64,000 bases of DNA from assembly GCA_900660155.1 (NCBI GenBank), contig CABFPE010000005.1:4101540-4165539 (forward strand), in the 5' to 3' direction. The DNA comes from Hofstenia miamia (taxonomy: Eukaryota; Xenacoelomorpha; Acoela; Hofsteniidae). This document shows, piece after piece, positions 48,168-59,114 of this stretch. A program made the translations under genes and the position numbers. Numbering within the stretch: position 1 is the first letter of the stretch; each line of letters begins with the position of its first letter. The notes beneath the pieces were generated by a model. It ran no database searches. It saw only the letters and a list, made by a program, of their open reading frames with translations, and was not told the DNA's origin.

Positions 48168-48230
48168 GTCATGGACAGAAGTTTGCGAACGGCCTCATCG
48201 CAGAATATTTTGGTGATGATACAAGACATA
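48168..48230. mobile_element. Solo Tc1-type terminal sequence
   Basis: A TA then 'CAGTCATGGACAGAAGTTTG', close to the start of the 8,733-9,090 MITE (CAGTACTGGACAAAAGTTTA). The partner end is not visible, so this is a truncated copy at best. Confidence 0.35.
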
Positions 48231-48448
48231 AGATTTTTTAATGAAAAAATTAGTCTAAAATATATATTTTGCTCAACTTGAGCATCATCACTTGTAAAAA
48301 ATTCCCTTCTAAATATGTACTATATCTAAAAAGAATATATTTAAATGTAAATTATAGGTAATTTTTGCTTTGTAGATGTAATCATCTTTGTTAGGTCTTC
48401 ATTGCATTGATTTTATGTATATATTTTCGGTTATTTTTAAATTCTTGA

Positions 48449-48780
48449 ATAGAATAGAATTTCTTACTAAGTGTAGTACATTGGCATAATTAAATACCTC
48501 AACAAAAACTGCTAATACTATACTTCTGCGTCAATAATATGAAGTACAAAAACAAAACACATAAACAAAAACATGGATGCAGAAATTACAATTTACGCAG
48601 TCTATTGTTAATTAAATTAACTAATGATATTTTCGAGAAAACTGAAATCCTTGCCATGACGTAGAACCGATTTTAGGGATATGTTTCTTACGAAGGTAGT
48701 CATTGAATTGACTCTTAAATTTCCTGCGACCGTTGATTCGTTTTGTTTCAATTGGTAAATTATTCCATAGTTCAATTTTT
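48449..48780 (-). mobile_element. LINE 3' fragment, related family
   Basis: The minus-strand frame 'ELWNNLPIETKRING' ... 'SQFNDYLRKKHIP' ... 'TSWQGFQF' is the C-terminus of a LINE reverse transcriptase, resembling 'RNWNRLPSEIKMI...GKSWLGFKF' of the 6.4-kb copy. Its 3' tail is a TTCTATTCTATTC run (about 48,449). The 5' edge joins a Penelope-like fragment at about 48,780. Confidence 0.65.
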
Positions 48781-48784
48781 GATG

Positions 48785-49110
48785 TAATATCAAGAAAAAT
48801 TAAAGAACATAAGACCAGTTCTAATATATCTAATCATTTTAAAAAATGTGGACTAAACTTTGAAACAAAAATATTACACCAGACGTCAAGATCAAGTAAT
48901 TTAAAAATTATTGAGAGTATTTTTATAAAATCCTTGCAACCAAGTTTAAACACAAAAGAATATTATATTTATAACTTAAATTCGCCACTTTTTAAAATTT
49001 AAAAAATTAAAATTATTATTGTAAAATCTAGTAAATTTAGAGGGAATAATTTATGAAACTGACGATGACTTTGTAAGTCGAAATATATCTCTGCATGTTC
49101 ATATTAAGGT
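48785..49110 (+). mobile_element. Penelope-like element 3' fragment
   Basis: The plus-strand frame ends at 49,002 with 'HFKKCGLNFETKILHQTSR', 'KIIESIFIKSLQPSLNTKE' and a C-terminal '...NLNSPLFKI'. This is the conserved core of a GIY-YIG-type domain end as in Penelope-like elements, including the catalytic-region Glu of 'IIES' and the closing Asn of 'PSLN'. The following about 100 bp is shared with the 8.25-kb copy. It is 5'-truncated at the junction with an oppositely oriented LINE. Confidence 0.7.
49059..49089 (+). ncRNA. Hammerhead-like ribozyme core in the Penelope 3' region
   Basis: CTGACGA (49,059-49,065), one extra T, stem II GACTT/AAGTC (49,067-49,071 with 49,075-49,079), then GAAA (49,080-49,083) and TATATC, which can form a minimal stem III with cleavage after C. 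These are the conserved hammerhead residues in order. Stem I is not convincing in this single copy. Penelope-type hammerheads may need a tandem partner. The extra T is unusual. Confidence 0.5.
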
Positions 49111-51117
49111 TAGTCAAAAAATAAGTGGTTAAGAGTTAAAGGTTTGCTTGTTCTATGCAGAAAGTCATATATACGTAGTAATGGGGCTGAGTGAAAGAGA
49201 CGACATGAGTAGTAAGGGGTGAGCACGACCCCGTCTCATTGGGACAAACATGACTATTTGCCATGTGTAAATGAAGAAATTCTATTGGACGCCATCTAGT
49301 GACAAAAATTTTTTGACAAAATTAAATTGAACAAATTAATTGTTACGAAGTTTTATTTTTTGCAAACTGACGTATTTGGTTCTGTGAATATAGTTATGAC
49401 ATCTTTATTGTAACAATGATTTTTATTATGCAACACTCTGTATTAAGGAAAATATTTCATAGATGTAAAAGCCAATGCTTGGGTATAACATTTTGTATAG
49501 ACGTATATTTCAACATGTATTAATATTAGTCAAAGATATAGTATGCAAGAGGTAAAAACAGCAATTTCTTTAGCAATTGTGTATAAATTGTACTAAATGT
49601 AAAAGTGTGCATTACACAATAACTCCATATGATGAAGTTCTTAAGACATGTTTGTTGTAACAATGCTTAAACATACAACAAGGAAAATAATTGATCGACG
49701 CGAAACTCGTTTTCTGGTAGTATCCAAATAAAAAGTGGAGAAATATTTTGCTATACTTAAACACTACTTGCATGAAATAGACGTACATTTTCAAAAACAA
49801 GATAGAAATATCCGCCAAACTTAATAAGCATATGAAATATACTATTGGAAAATCAATAAAAAATTGAAATATCTAATATACATGACAAAAGCAAGTTCGT
49901 TTTCACAAATATCCAAATAGAAAATGGAATAAATATTTGCCGTGCTTAAGCATTACACACATATGAAGCAAAACGCATTGTATATGAGCTGTTTTTTGTA
50001 CAGACCGAGTTGTTGTGCAGAGCTTCACTGCATCTAGAAAATTTTCACAGAGGTATCACCATTTATTTTCGTAGATGACACGGGAAACCACGACGCCCAA
50101 ACTTGTTATCCAGATTATTCACTATATTGTAAGCTGATGTATCCATAATAGTAATGCATTAATTCATCCTTCCAAAATTACTTGTGCGCCCAAAACACTG
50201 TTTCCTTTCTACACGACAAATTAAGAGATTCAATAAAGTAATCATTCGTTTGTAAGGTTTCTTTCTGTAAAGCCAATGTTATGAAAATTGCGTTTGTACC
50301 AGTTGAATGCTTTTGGATATGATGAGGTAGACAGTACAAATTTTCCTTTGATTGCAATTTTATCAAAGACAAAAAGCATTCGTCACATTTGTTAAGATTG
50401 ATTGACAGGTGATAGTTGATGAGTCACGATCCCGTCAATTAATCGGGAATAATGAAGGGGCGTGGTTATTTACACATCACGTAATGAAGAAGGACTGCAA
50501 AGAATTCAGTTAAGTCTGTTACGTAGCATAATATTTGGAGAAATATTTAGTCATGTATACATATAGTTTACATAATCATGTAGTAAAGATCTTAACAATA
50601 AGCATGTTTGCAAAAAATTTCCTAAATCTAGAATATAGGTATATAGATATATTTTATATTAATGACTAATCATGAAAATGAGATGTGCGCTATTATTAAA
50701 CATACAACGCCTTGAACGGTTAAATCAACTACAACACTGGTGGGGAAAACTCCCAAATAAAAAAACAATGTTCAGTTTTTACAGAGATTATGTGGTAAAT
50801 TATTCAATAGCGTAAATCATGTTATATATTCAATAAGCAATTATCATACTAAATTAGTTTAATTATTTTAAATACTGAATCAAATAGAATGTATCATCAA
50901 CTTAGGTAATCTATTTATTTATTTGCTAAGGAATTTTGTGCAAAAACGGCATGTTCTAGTTTCCATGGGATTTATAATATCTAAACAATGCATCTCAGCT
51001 AAGTAAAATGAACAAGGAAATATGTAAAAACAAATGAAATTCAAAAAAAAAATATTCAGTAAATAATTAACAAAATAATACTGTATTTTTTAAGTTCTTA
51101 GTTCTATTTTGAAATTG
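49111..51117. other. Gene-poor AT-rich stretch with diverged repeats
   Basis: Two diverged tandem-like blocks (about 49,690-49,800 and 49,890-49,990) share 'TATCCAAATA' followed by TTGC and ACTTAAACAC-like sequence. About 50,400-50,480 resembles the block at 2,735-2,800 (rc 55,400-55,460), tying it to the window-end repeat family. No gene seen. Confidence 0.45.
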
Positions 51118-51430
51118 AAAATATGGTGAGAAAACGTCTTTAAACGGTTTAGATTTCAAATACATCTTTATATACAAACATTGGTATGCATTTGATCCTT
51201 GAATTTAATGTTTCCGGTTTTATGATTGTGCTATCTTGTAATACTTATTAAAATCGTATTTTTACGAGATATTCGACCTATACTTGCCGTTTGCATGGTA
51301 TTATTAACCAAATATACATTAAATTTTCAAGCCATGGTGGGGTTCATGCCATGGTTAAGCGATTTTTACAGATGGTATTTTTCAAAATAATAACCTATAA
51401 ATTGTTAGTTTGTAATTTTCTCAAAAATTT
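51118..51430 (+). repeat. Direct repeat, copy 1 (about 1 kb apart)
   Basis: Shares with 52,130-52,440 blocks such as 'CGGTTTAGATTTCAAA', 'GCATTTGATCCTTGAATTT' and 'CCATGGTTAAGCGATTTTT'. Moderately diverged. Confidence 0.75.
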
Positions 51431-52129
51431 ACACACAGGGATTACTGCTTTGATGTAAAACAGAATTTCTTAGTGATTATAACTCTCAAATTCTTTGTAA
51501 ACGCTATGTTATTAATACAAGATATTTATCATGTAGATTTTATGCGTCTCGTTTTCTAACAATGGACTTGCTTATTTCGTGTAAGCGAGCATGAACTTGT
51601 GTTTTTCTACAAATAATGTATTAAGAAACTGTTAAATGAGTTATTACATCATGAAAAAGCGCTCAATGTGGTGAGGTTTTCCATAGCATAAAAAGAGCGA
51701 TAGATCAGAGATTAAAGACAATGCGTTTTGGACTGATGATGTCAAATGCATCTAATAACAAATAACAGGGTATGTCAATAGTTTTGTTTTCATTGTCTGT
51801 GTATATTATAGCATTTCCTTTACTTTTCACATTATCTGTGACGTTGTTTGTTTTTTAGAAGGGGTATTTCTTTTGTATCATGCTAGAGACAGATCTGAAT
51901 CATGATTATTCTGGTAAAATATAATGAAAGCTCAGTCGTATCTATCCATGTTTTACGCTAAGATGTGAAAATGACTCTTCGATTTCACGCTACTTCTTCA
52001 AATAGGTTTGCTTATTATTGAATTTTAGTGAATGTACATTTTTATTCAACACTCGGTAATGTATATAGCACTGTTTGGGTGAATTTATTTGACGGACACT
52101 TATTAAGTTTTCTATTTCCAATCAATAAA

Positions 52130-52440
52130 TGGTGACATAACGTCTTTAAAACGGTTTAGATTTCAAAAAACATCTTTGCATGCAAACATTGGAATGCATT
52201 TGATCCTTGAATTTTGCTTTTATCATGTTTGTACTAGGTTGTAATACTTATTAAAAATCGTATTTTTACGCAATATTCATATAACACTTGGTGCATGGGT
52301 TGTAATATTTACCAAAAATGCTTTTAATTTGAAGTCATGGTGAAGTTTATACCATGGTTAAGCGATTTTTTATAGTCAATGTTTTTCAACATATAAAACC
52401 TATAGTTTGTTAGGTTGTAATTTCCTCAAAATTCTTATCG
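52130..52440 (+). repeat. Direct repeat, copy 2
   Basis: Second copy of 51,118-51,430; the intervening sequence is not obviously repeated. Confidence 0.75.
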
Positions 52441-52672
52441 ATCTATCTTTTAAATACCGTGTGCGTATATTTTTTACGTATGAATATTATACTAATTACA
52501 GGCATTTGTACATATATTCTAATATTTGACCTTGCTTGGCACAAAACTTTACGTTTAATCTAACAATATATGATCTTGACATTGGTTTATACATCGGATT
52601 TCTCTTCTCATCGTGGATTATCAGGGGTTTTGTTGGGCTTAGCAACTTGTGTTAATGCTAAACATGTGTGTA

Positions 52673-53603
52673 CAGGGTGTTCAAGCGAACGCGTCAGTAA
52701 TAAATCAGTTATATTGAAAAATTTTTAAAAGTTAGGCTAAATTTATTTTTCTCATTGGGTAACGTGATCTTGCGGATTATTGATTTTTCACTTTAACTTC
52801 CAAATGAATGCTTACTCTTTGGAAGAGAGACGTCAAATTGTAGACCGAATTTATCGAATCCATGGCCGAAACATCTGCCAAGAACATATTATTCACGGGT
52901 GAATGTAATTTTCATCTCGATGGATACCTTAATAAGCAAAAAATGCGGTATTGGGGAACTGGTGAGCCATCTGCTGGAATAATTCGCACACTTCAATCAC
53001 CAAAAACTATTGCATGGTGTGGAATAACTTCCAGGACCGTTATCGGCCCATTTTTTTTCACTTATACTGTGAATTCAAGCAGTTATGTTGCTATGTTAGA
53101 TGAAAATGTATTGCCATCTTTAAAGAGAATTTTTAGCAAATAGCATTCATGCAAGACGGAGGGAGCTTCTTCTCACACCTCACACTTGGCCGAAATTATT
53201 TAATGACAAATTTTAAGAATCGAGTCATTGGGCGGCATTTTTCAAATTTGTGGCCTTCCCACTCACCAGACCTTAACCCATGAGATTGGTTTTTGTGGGG
53301 TTATATAAAAGACTTTGTCTTCCCTCCAAACAAAGTTTATGCAAATATTTTGGAGTTGCAGAACTCTATTTTGGAATGTGTTTCCAGTATTGAAGAAAGC
53401 ACTTTGTTTAAAGTGCATGAATGTTTTTTGTCTTGTATTCAAGCTTGTAAAAATGTTAATGGCAATCATTTTGAATAATTTTTTTTCAAAATCTTTAAAT
53501 CCGCAATATCAAATAATCATGAAATTTATATTTGAATAGAATATTCACTTATATTAAATAGTTATAGGCATTTTATAACTTACGCGTTCGCTTGGACACC
53601 CTA
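52673..53603 (+). mobile_element. mariner/Tc1-superfamily transposon, internally deleted, 931 bp
   Basis: Terminal inverted repeats: left 'CAGGGTGTTCAAGCGAACGC', right (reverse complement) 'TAGGGTGTCCAAGCGAACGC', with TA at 52,671-52,672 and 53,604-53,605. The remaining transposase starts 'MNAYSLEERRQIVDRIY' (52,804) and jumps to the catalytic domain: 'HLDGYLNKQKMRYWG', 'WCGITSRTVIGPFFF', 'MQDGG', 'SPDLNP', 'WFLWGYIKDFVF'. The first catalytic Asp is replaced (TGEC where SDEC is expected), one stop follows SPDLNP, and most of the helix-turn-helix region is missing. Family copies are usually larger. The well-matched ends suggest moderate age. Confidence 0.85.
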
Positions 53604-54549
53604 TACATTTAATTATCTATATCCGTATTGCGCTGGAATTTTTTCAATGGAAAATATGGTGTGCTTTGAAAACGAAAATGAAACCTTTTGCATGTTTAAG
53701 CCTTTATGCATAACCTATGTTTAAATTGTTCGAAAATACGAATTTGATTTTAACTTGTAAGTCTATATTTCATTCATTTGTAATGTTAACTCGTTTTTAC
53801 ATATAATCCATGTTTACTTTTTCCGATAAACTAGCTTGCTTTTATTGTATATTACGCCCCTGTAATGTTAAGTTTTAACAAAGAAATTTCTTGTTTTTGT
53901 ATTTGAATATTAGCAAAACGAATTAAATACATGGAATTTTTACAATGAAAAAAAGCAATGTAATTGAAAAAACGAAGTCTGCCCTTTTACATGTAATGTA
54001 TTGATTCCCGAAAAATGCTAAACATTGTACATTAATCGTGTAAACATTCAAAGCGTTAGGAAATTTTATGGATAGGAAAAATATTAGTCATCAATGCATT
54101 ATCACAAATGCGGCGTAAACCCAATTAGCCATGCTACTGTATGCAAACAATAGTATGCCCCACAAACTAAAGTAATGTGTGATATACCACTCCCGTGTAT
54201 ATTATTTATTACATTTATTTTTTTATTATGTGCTCTACTATTGTATTTTCATCTTGTTTTTCTCGGGTGTTTTATTACCCACTTTAGAAAAAAAATGAAT
54301 TACGAATAATATGTATATTAGTGTTCTAACTATGCACTTGATTTATTTCGTGATAGTGTGCGCAAACCCCCGTGTTTTTACAAATACTGTACAAGTGGAA
54401 TTAATTAATTTTAGCGGATGGAATCAGAGGAGAAGGGGTAAGTATACTTAAGTTCGAATATTCTTTATTGTATATTCAAATTTTATTTCCGTATTTTGAA
54501 GCGTTAATGGTTTTGTTTTTATATGTTTTGCTTAATATTGCACAAAAAT

Positions 54550-54890
54550 GTGGAATATTCTTCCTACTTGTGTCAGAAGTGCATCCCCTCTGAATTTGTT
54601 TAAGAAATTATTAAAGCAGAACCTGCTAGCAAATCAATATAAATATGGCTACTCAGTTAAAACAAACTCTTGGCGAAAATATTTAAGTTTATAGCATTTT
54701 GTGAATATTTGGTTTTTATGTTTTTATTTGTTTTTAGTCAACTTTAATTTATAGTTGTAGCATATTTAGACTTTGTGTAGTTCATGTTTGTATATATGAA
54801 TCATTTGTAAAATTTGTATATATATATATATATATATATATATTCATGTATATGCATACAGTGTTGAATAAAGCTATTAAATAATAATAA
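54550..54890 (+). mobile_element. 5'-truncated LINE 3' fragment inserted in the repeat
   Basis: Encodes 'MWNILPTCVRSASPLNLF' and 'LLANQYKYGYSV' before a stop at about 54,690. It is close to 'YWNKLPLQIRKEHNIRTF' and 'LLSNQCKYGHSK' of the 62.3-kb copy, so the same family. The 3' end is 'GAATAAAGC' with a TAA/TAATAAT tail. The interrupted repeat is intact at about 2,090, which acts as an empty-site paralogue. Confidence 0.75.
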
Positions 54891-56684
54891 TGAAAACCCA
54901 TTTAAGGCATTCTACAAATTGCATTATGTAGTTGAAAATAAACTGTACTATTTGCTGAAAACATTACGCAATATATAGAATTAATTCAAAAAACAGTAAA
55001 TACTATAACAAAAAAGCTTATATTTTAAATGTATGTATGAATGTAATTACAAACTGTACACAGATACATTTATTATTAATGAAAATCAATAGATGTTTTC
55101 GAAACACCATTTATATGTATATCAAAAAACAACACTCTTTGAATATATACATACATTATAGGTTTGGTTAAACATAAAACAATTTCTGGATAATAACAAG
55201 AATTAGTGACATTTAATACCGCTGTGTATTATATTCAGTAAAAAATCTAATACTAGTGTACATTACAAGTTCTTTCACAATAAACACATGATTATTTTAA
55301 TATACTAATCTTTCCAACAGTGGAAAACTACACACGTACACACTAAAATGTTCATAGTTTGGTTATGTAATGTATGAATATTCGCATCTTTTAACCACAC
55401 ACCTTCATTATTTAAGAATAAACGAGGGTTAGGACTCATTAATTAACACCTGTCAATCAATTTGTAAGAAATGTATGTGAACCCTTTTGGTGACAGATTC
55501 CTTTTCGATTTTGAAACAATTTAATAGGAAAATTGAGATAAAATCCGGTTTTCCTACTTGCATATTGCGAGATATACATGTATATTTTATGCTTGAATAC
55601 AATGCAAAAACCGCCTTGAAAAAGTATTTATTTCATTTTATCCGTTTCTGATAACCGTAATTTCCGCTATATATCTCTATATTTATAAAAATATCACGCT
55701 ATCTCGTATTTAGAAAATTTTCCTAAGTGGTTGTAATGTATATGTATAATGTACAGAATGTAGTTTAAATCGTTTAACGATTGCTGTTGTATTTTTATAA
55801 TCTAATAAACAATTACACATTTATATATTAGATTAATTGTTTTGAGTACTATACGTATGCTTAAATTAATTGCATATAGCTTTGATATTCATTTTCAATT
55901 TAAAAACTTTGCTTCTTTTCACAACAAGCTATACATCGTGTAGAATTACTTTAAATAACCATAATCATTTTTCAATTTCATGAGTATTTAATGCTATTTT
56001 GCAAACTGTGTATGAGTCTTTGTCTTGTAAAATCAATAAAACTTTAATCATTTTGCGTTAATGTATTTTTTATGATAATGTGTTAGTCTTTTAGTAATTA
56101 ACAATGTTTCGAGAATTTCATGACAACTAAATTTGAAAGTAAATAACCATAATCATTTTTACGTTAATGCACTTTGTGTCAAGCCGAGGTATTTATTTGT
56201 TGTGAGATATTGTTCTTTTAGTTGACATATCATAAACGTTTAATACTATTTTGAAAAGCAAATAATTTTTTATTATGTAACAACTAATAAATATATCATT
56301 TTTTAACCACATGTTCTTTCTGTGAAACAATGCAAAATATTGATTGTATTCAATGTATTGAAATATTTACTTTTTTTCTGAGTATTTATAAAGTTTTTAT
56401 TTTAAAATTCATAAACTATTCTAAAATTGCAAGTACTTTAACAATCAGTGATTTGTATAATGTCTTAAAATTTATATTTATATGAAATATTAAATAAAAA
56501 CACATAAAAACAAAACCATTCATTCTTTAAACTACGGAAATAAAATCTGAATTTACAATAAAGAATAGTCGTATTTATGTTTATGTACATTTTTCTTTCT
56601 CGTTCATGACAGTATTAGAATAGACTTCCATGAAATTTTCATTTTGTTCAATGCCTCTGACGAAAAGGTATCACACATCACAAA

Positions 56685-56840
56685 AAACATAATAAAGCAA
56701 AAGAAAAAAAAGCAAAAACACAAACAAGCACCACAAAAACACAATAAAGCAAAAGAAAACACACAAAAAGCAAGTAATAATGTCCAAAAACACAAACACG
56801 CACCAAAAAAACACAATAAAGCAAAAGAAAATAATGTCCG
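56685..56840. repeat. A-rich tandem repeat
   Basis: Several imperfect units of 'AAACACAATAAAGCAAAAGA'. It is open in more than one frame only because it lacks T. Not a gene. Confidence 0.75.
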
Positions 56841-57744
56841 ATTATCCTACTTGCATATTGTGAGATATATATTTTATGCTCAAATTTAAAAAGAAAACCA
56901 CTTTGAAGAAGTATTTTCATTTTTAAAAGATGTGGTGATTAATAAATTGTATCATTTACATATGTAAGTGTATAAATTGGGAATGGGAATAACGAAATTA
57001 GCAAAACATGTTGTAATAATAAAGATTGTTTTCCAACTTGTGAAAAATTTCTAGTTTTATATGATTTGAAAAAATGTTTTGTTTAATTGTGATAATTTAT
57101 ATAGCATTTAAATTTCATGTTTATATAGTTTGTGATAGACTTTATTAATTTGGTAGACAATCTTTACGATTGTTTACATTTTGATATTTGAAGAATGGGG
57201 TATAGATAAGGAATTATGTAATGTTAACATTATCTGTGAAAAAGTGCAACTTTCTACACACATGAGTATGCAGACAGCATAATGGAATTTCACATGGCTG
57301 TACTGTACCGTCTTTCCATTTCGTTACATTTTGACATTTGAACAATGGGAATAGATAAAACTACATAATGTTGACCTTGTCTGTAAGTGAATGCAACTTT
57401 GTTCAAGTATGAATATACACAGCCGGCATAATGGAATTTCACATTGCTGAAAGAGCTATTCTAAAAGATTTCAAATTTTTTGGTGAGCTTTATTAATTAA
57501 ATCTTAGACATTGTTTTGATTCTTAAAGCTTTTTGCAATATTAATTCTAGTTAGTTTTACAGATATTTCTTTTAAAGATGTAATCAATTTTATTTTAACG
57601 AATGTCTGCGAATTTACTGTCCAATGTTAAATTTATTATATACTTTATCATAAATAAAAACGTCGTTTGTTTGTTTGTTAATCACATTTTTAATTGCATT
57701 TGTTTTAAGTTTTAATTGTCATGTGTTTTATACTATGATCTATC

Positions 57745-58400
57745 ATCTCATTTGACTTGTTTATTATTTCCAATATTCAGAAATGGTGTACAGATAATGA
57801 GATGCTTCTCAATATCTCGAAAACAAAAGAGATGGTTTGCAGTTTCTCTTCCATTAAAGACCCTCCTGCTTCAATCTCTAGCATTGAGCAAGTTTGTACC
57901 TCAAATATACTTGGTGTTACTTTCCAGAATAACCTTCGTCCTCGAAATCATATTATCACGCTGATTAGCGCATGTTCGAAGCGCCTATATCTGATTAACC
58001 AACTCAAGCACTCAAAACTCGGTGTTGATGGTCTTAAATTGCTTTTCGATTCTTTGATAATGAGTAAAGTAAGATATTGCATATCTGTGTATGGGAATTT
58101 CAACAACAATGAAAGCAAAGGCATGGTACGATTTTTCAAACGAGCGGAAAGAATGAATATTAGAAAAATTGGCTGTCTGGAGGAGATAGTTGCAGAATCT
58201 GACAAAAGGGTCCTCAGGCAAATGAACTCTAATGTCGATCATCTTCTTTTAAACTTGTCGCAGCACATCACTCCCTTAGAGATGCAATCACTCTCAAAAG
58301 AATGTCCTATATCTAATAATGCAGAAAACAGAAACTGAAGAACTAAACACAACTAAAGAACATAGATCTTCACAATCTTCATCAAATTAACTCTAACTTC
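57745..58400 (+). mobile_element. LINE reverse transcriptase C-terminal fragment
   Basis: The plus-strand frame to 58,338 reads 'KWCTDNEMLLNISKTKEM', then 'TSNILGVTFQNNL' and 'FDSLIMSKVRYCISVYG', then 'RFFKRAERMNIRKIG'. This is the thumb region after the YADD box of CR1/Jockey-like LINEs. Its internal sequence differs from the 6.4-kb and 62.3-kb families, so it is a third lineage. The frame is open over about 190 codons. The 3' end runs towards the 58.4-kb gap. Confidence 0.7.
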
Positions 58401-58445
58401 AAAAAGGAATCAGTTCCAGTAATACCTAATATATATATATATATA

Positions 58446-58642
58446 NNNNNNNNNNNNNNNNNNNNNNNNNNNNNNNNNNNNNNNNNNNNNNNNNNNNNNN
58501 NNNNNNNNNNNNNNNNNNNNNNNNNNNNNNNNNNNNNNNNNNNNNNNNNNNNNNNNNNNNNNNNNNNNNNNNNNNNNNNNNNNNNNNNNNNNNNNNNNNN
58601 NNNNNNNNNNNNNNNNNNNNNNNNNNNNNNNNNNNNNNNNNN
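58446..58642. other. Assembly gap (197 N) inside an (AT)n tract
   Basis: N run with TA repeats on both sides. Confidence 0.99.
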
Positions 58643-59114
58643 ATATATATATATATCGACTTTACCTTCTGAATTTTTATACTGATTTGTACATATATGA
58701 ACTTAAACCACAATTAAATATATTCTAAAAAATATTGTTGGATTAAATTTAATGAAATTCATGTCGAGTTACATTTATATATTTTTAACTCAACTAAAAT
58801 ATATGAGGGATGTTTTTGCAGTCAAATTTAAAAAATTTAAAAATTTCAAAAATGAGAGGGGTTTAGCAAAATTATCACTAACGGTTATTTAGAGATTAAG
58901 ATTAAGATAATTTGTGAATTTCTTTAAGAAATATGACTGTTTAGTAAGCTACCTAAATCAATTATATCATGTATATGCAACACTTGTAATACATTTGTAA
59001 AATATAAATGCTGTCATGAATTGCTGAAAAGATAGTGCAAACCAATCAGGTCATTAGAGAATTTGGTACCAATTAAAATTTAGAAATTTAGATAAGTTTT
59101 AATTTATCTAATCA
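58643..59114. other. 3' flank of the JIP3/4-like gene
   Basis: Presumed 3' UTR and intergenic sequence; nothing else recognised. Confidence 0.4.

Larger units (their letters stand above)
54430..57480 (-). repeat. Inverted counterpart of the 1-3.6 kb repeat family
   Basis: Blocks matching the window start in reverse: 57,150-57,480 with 30-350; 55,900-56,200 with 1,100-1,280; 55,510-55,600 with 1,310-1,370; 55,300-55,480 with 2,690-2,900. The piece at 54,430-54,970 matches 1,990-2,200 in direct orientation and 56,500-56,610 matches it inverted, so the locus is internally rearranged. No coding function is seen. Confidence 0.65.

Noticed and set aside
56604-56920. Cys/Phe-rich and Lys/Gln-rich frames as small proteins
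   Set aside because: They are opposite-strand translations of an A-rich tandem repeat within a repeat family.
58012-58242. Minus-strand frames opposite the LINE at 57.7-58.4 kb
   Set aside because: Shadows of the plus-strand reverse transcriptase frame; no independent support.
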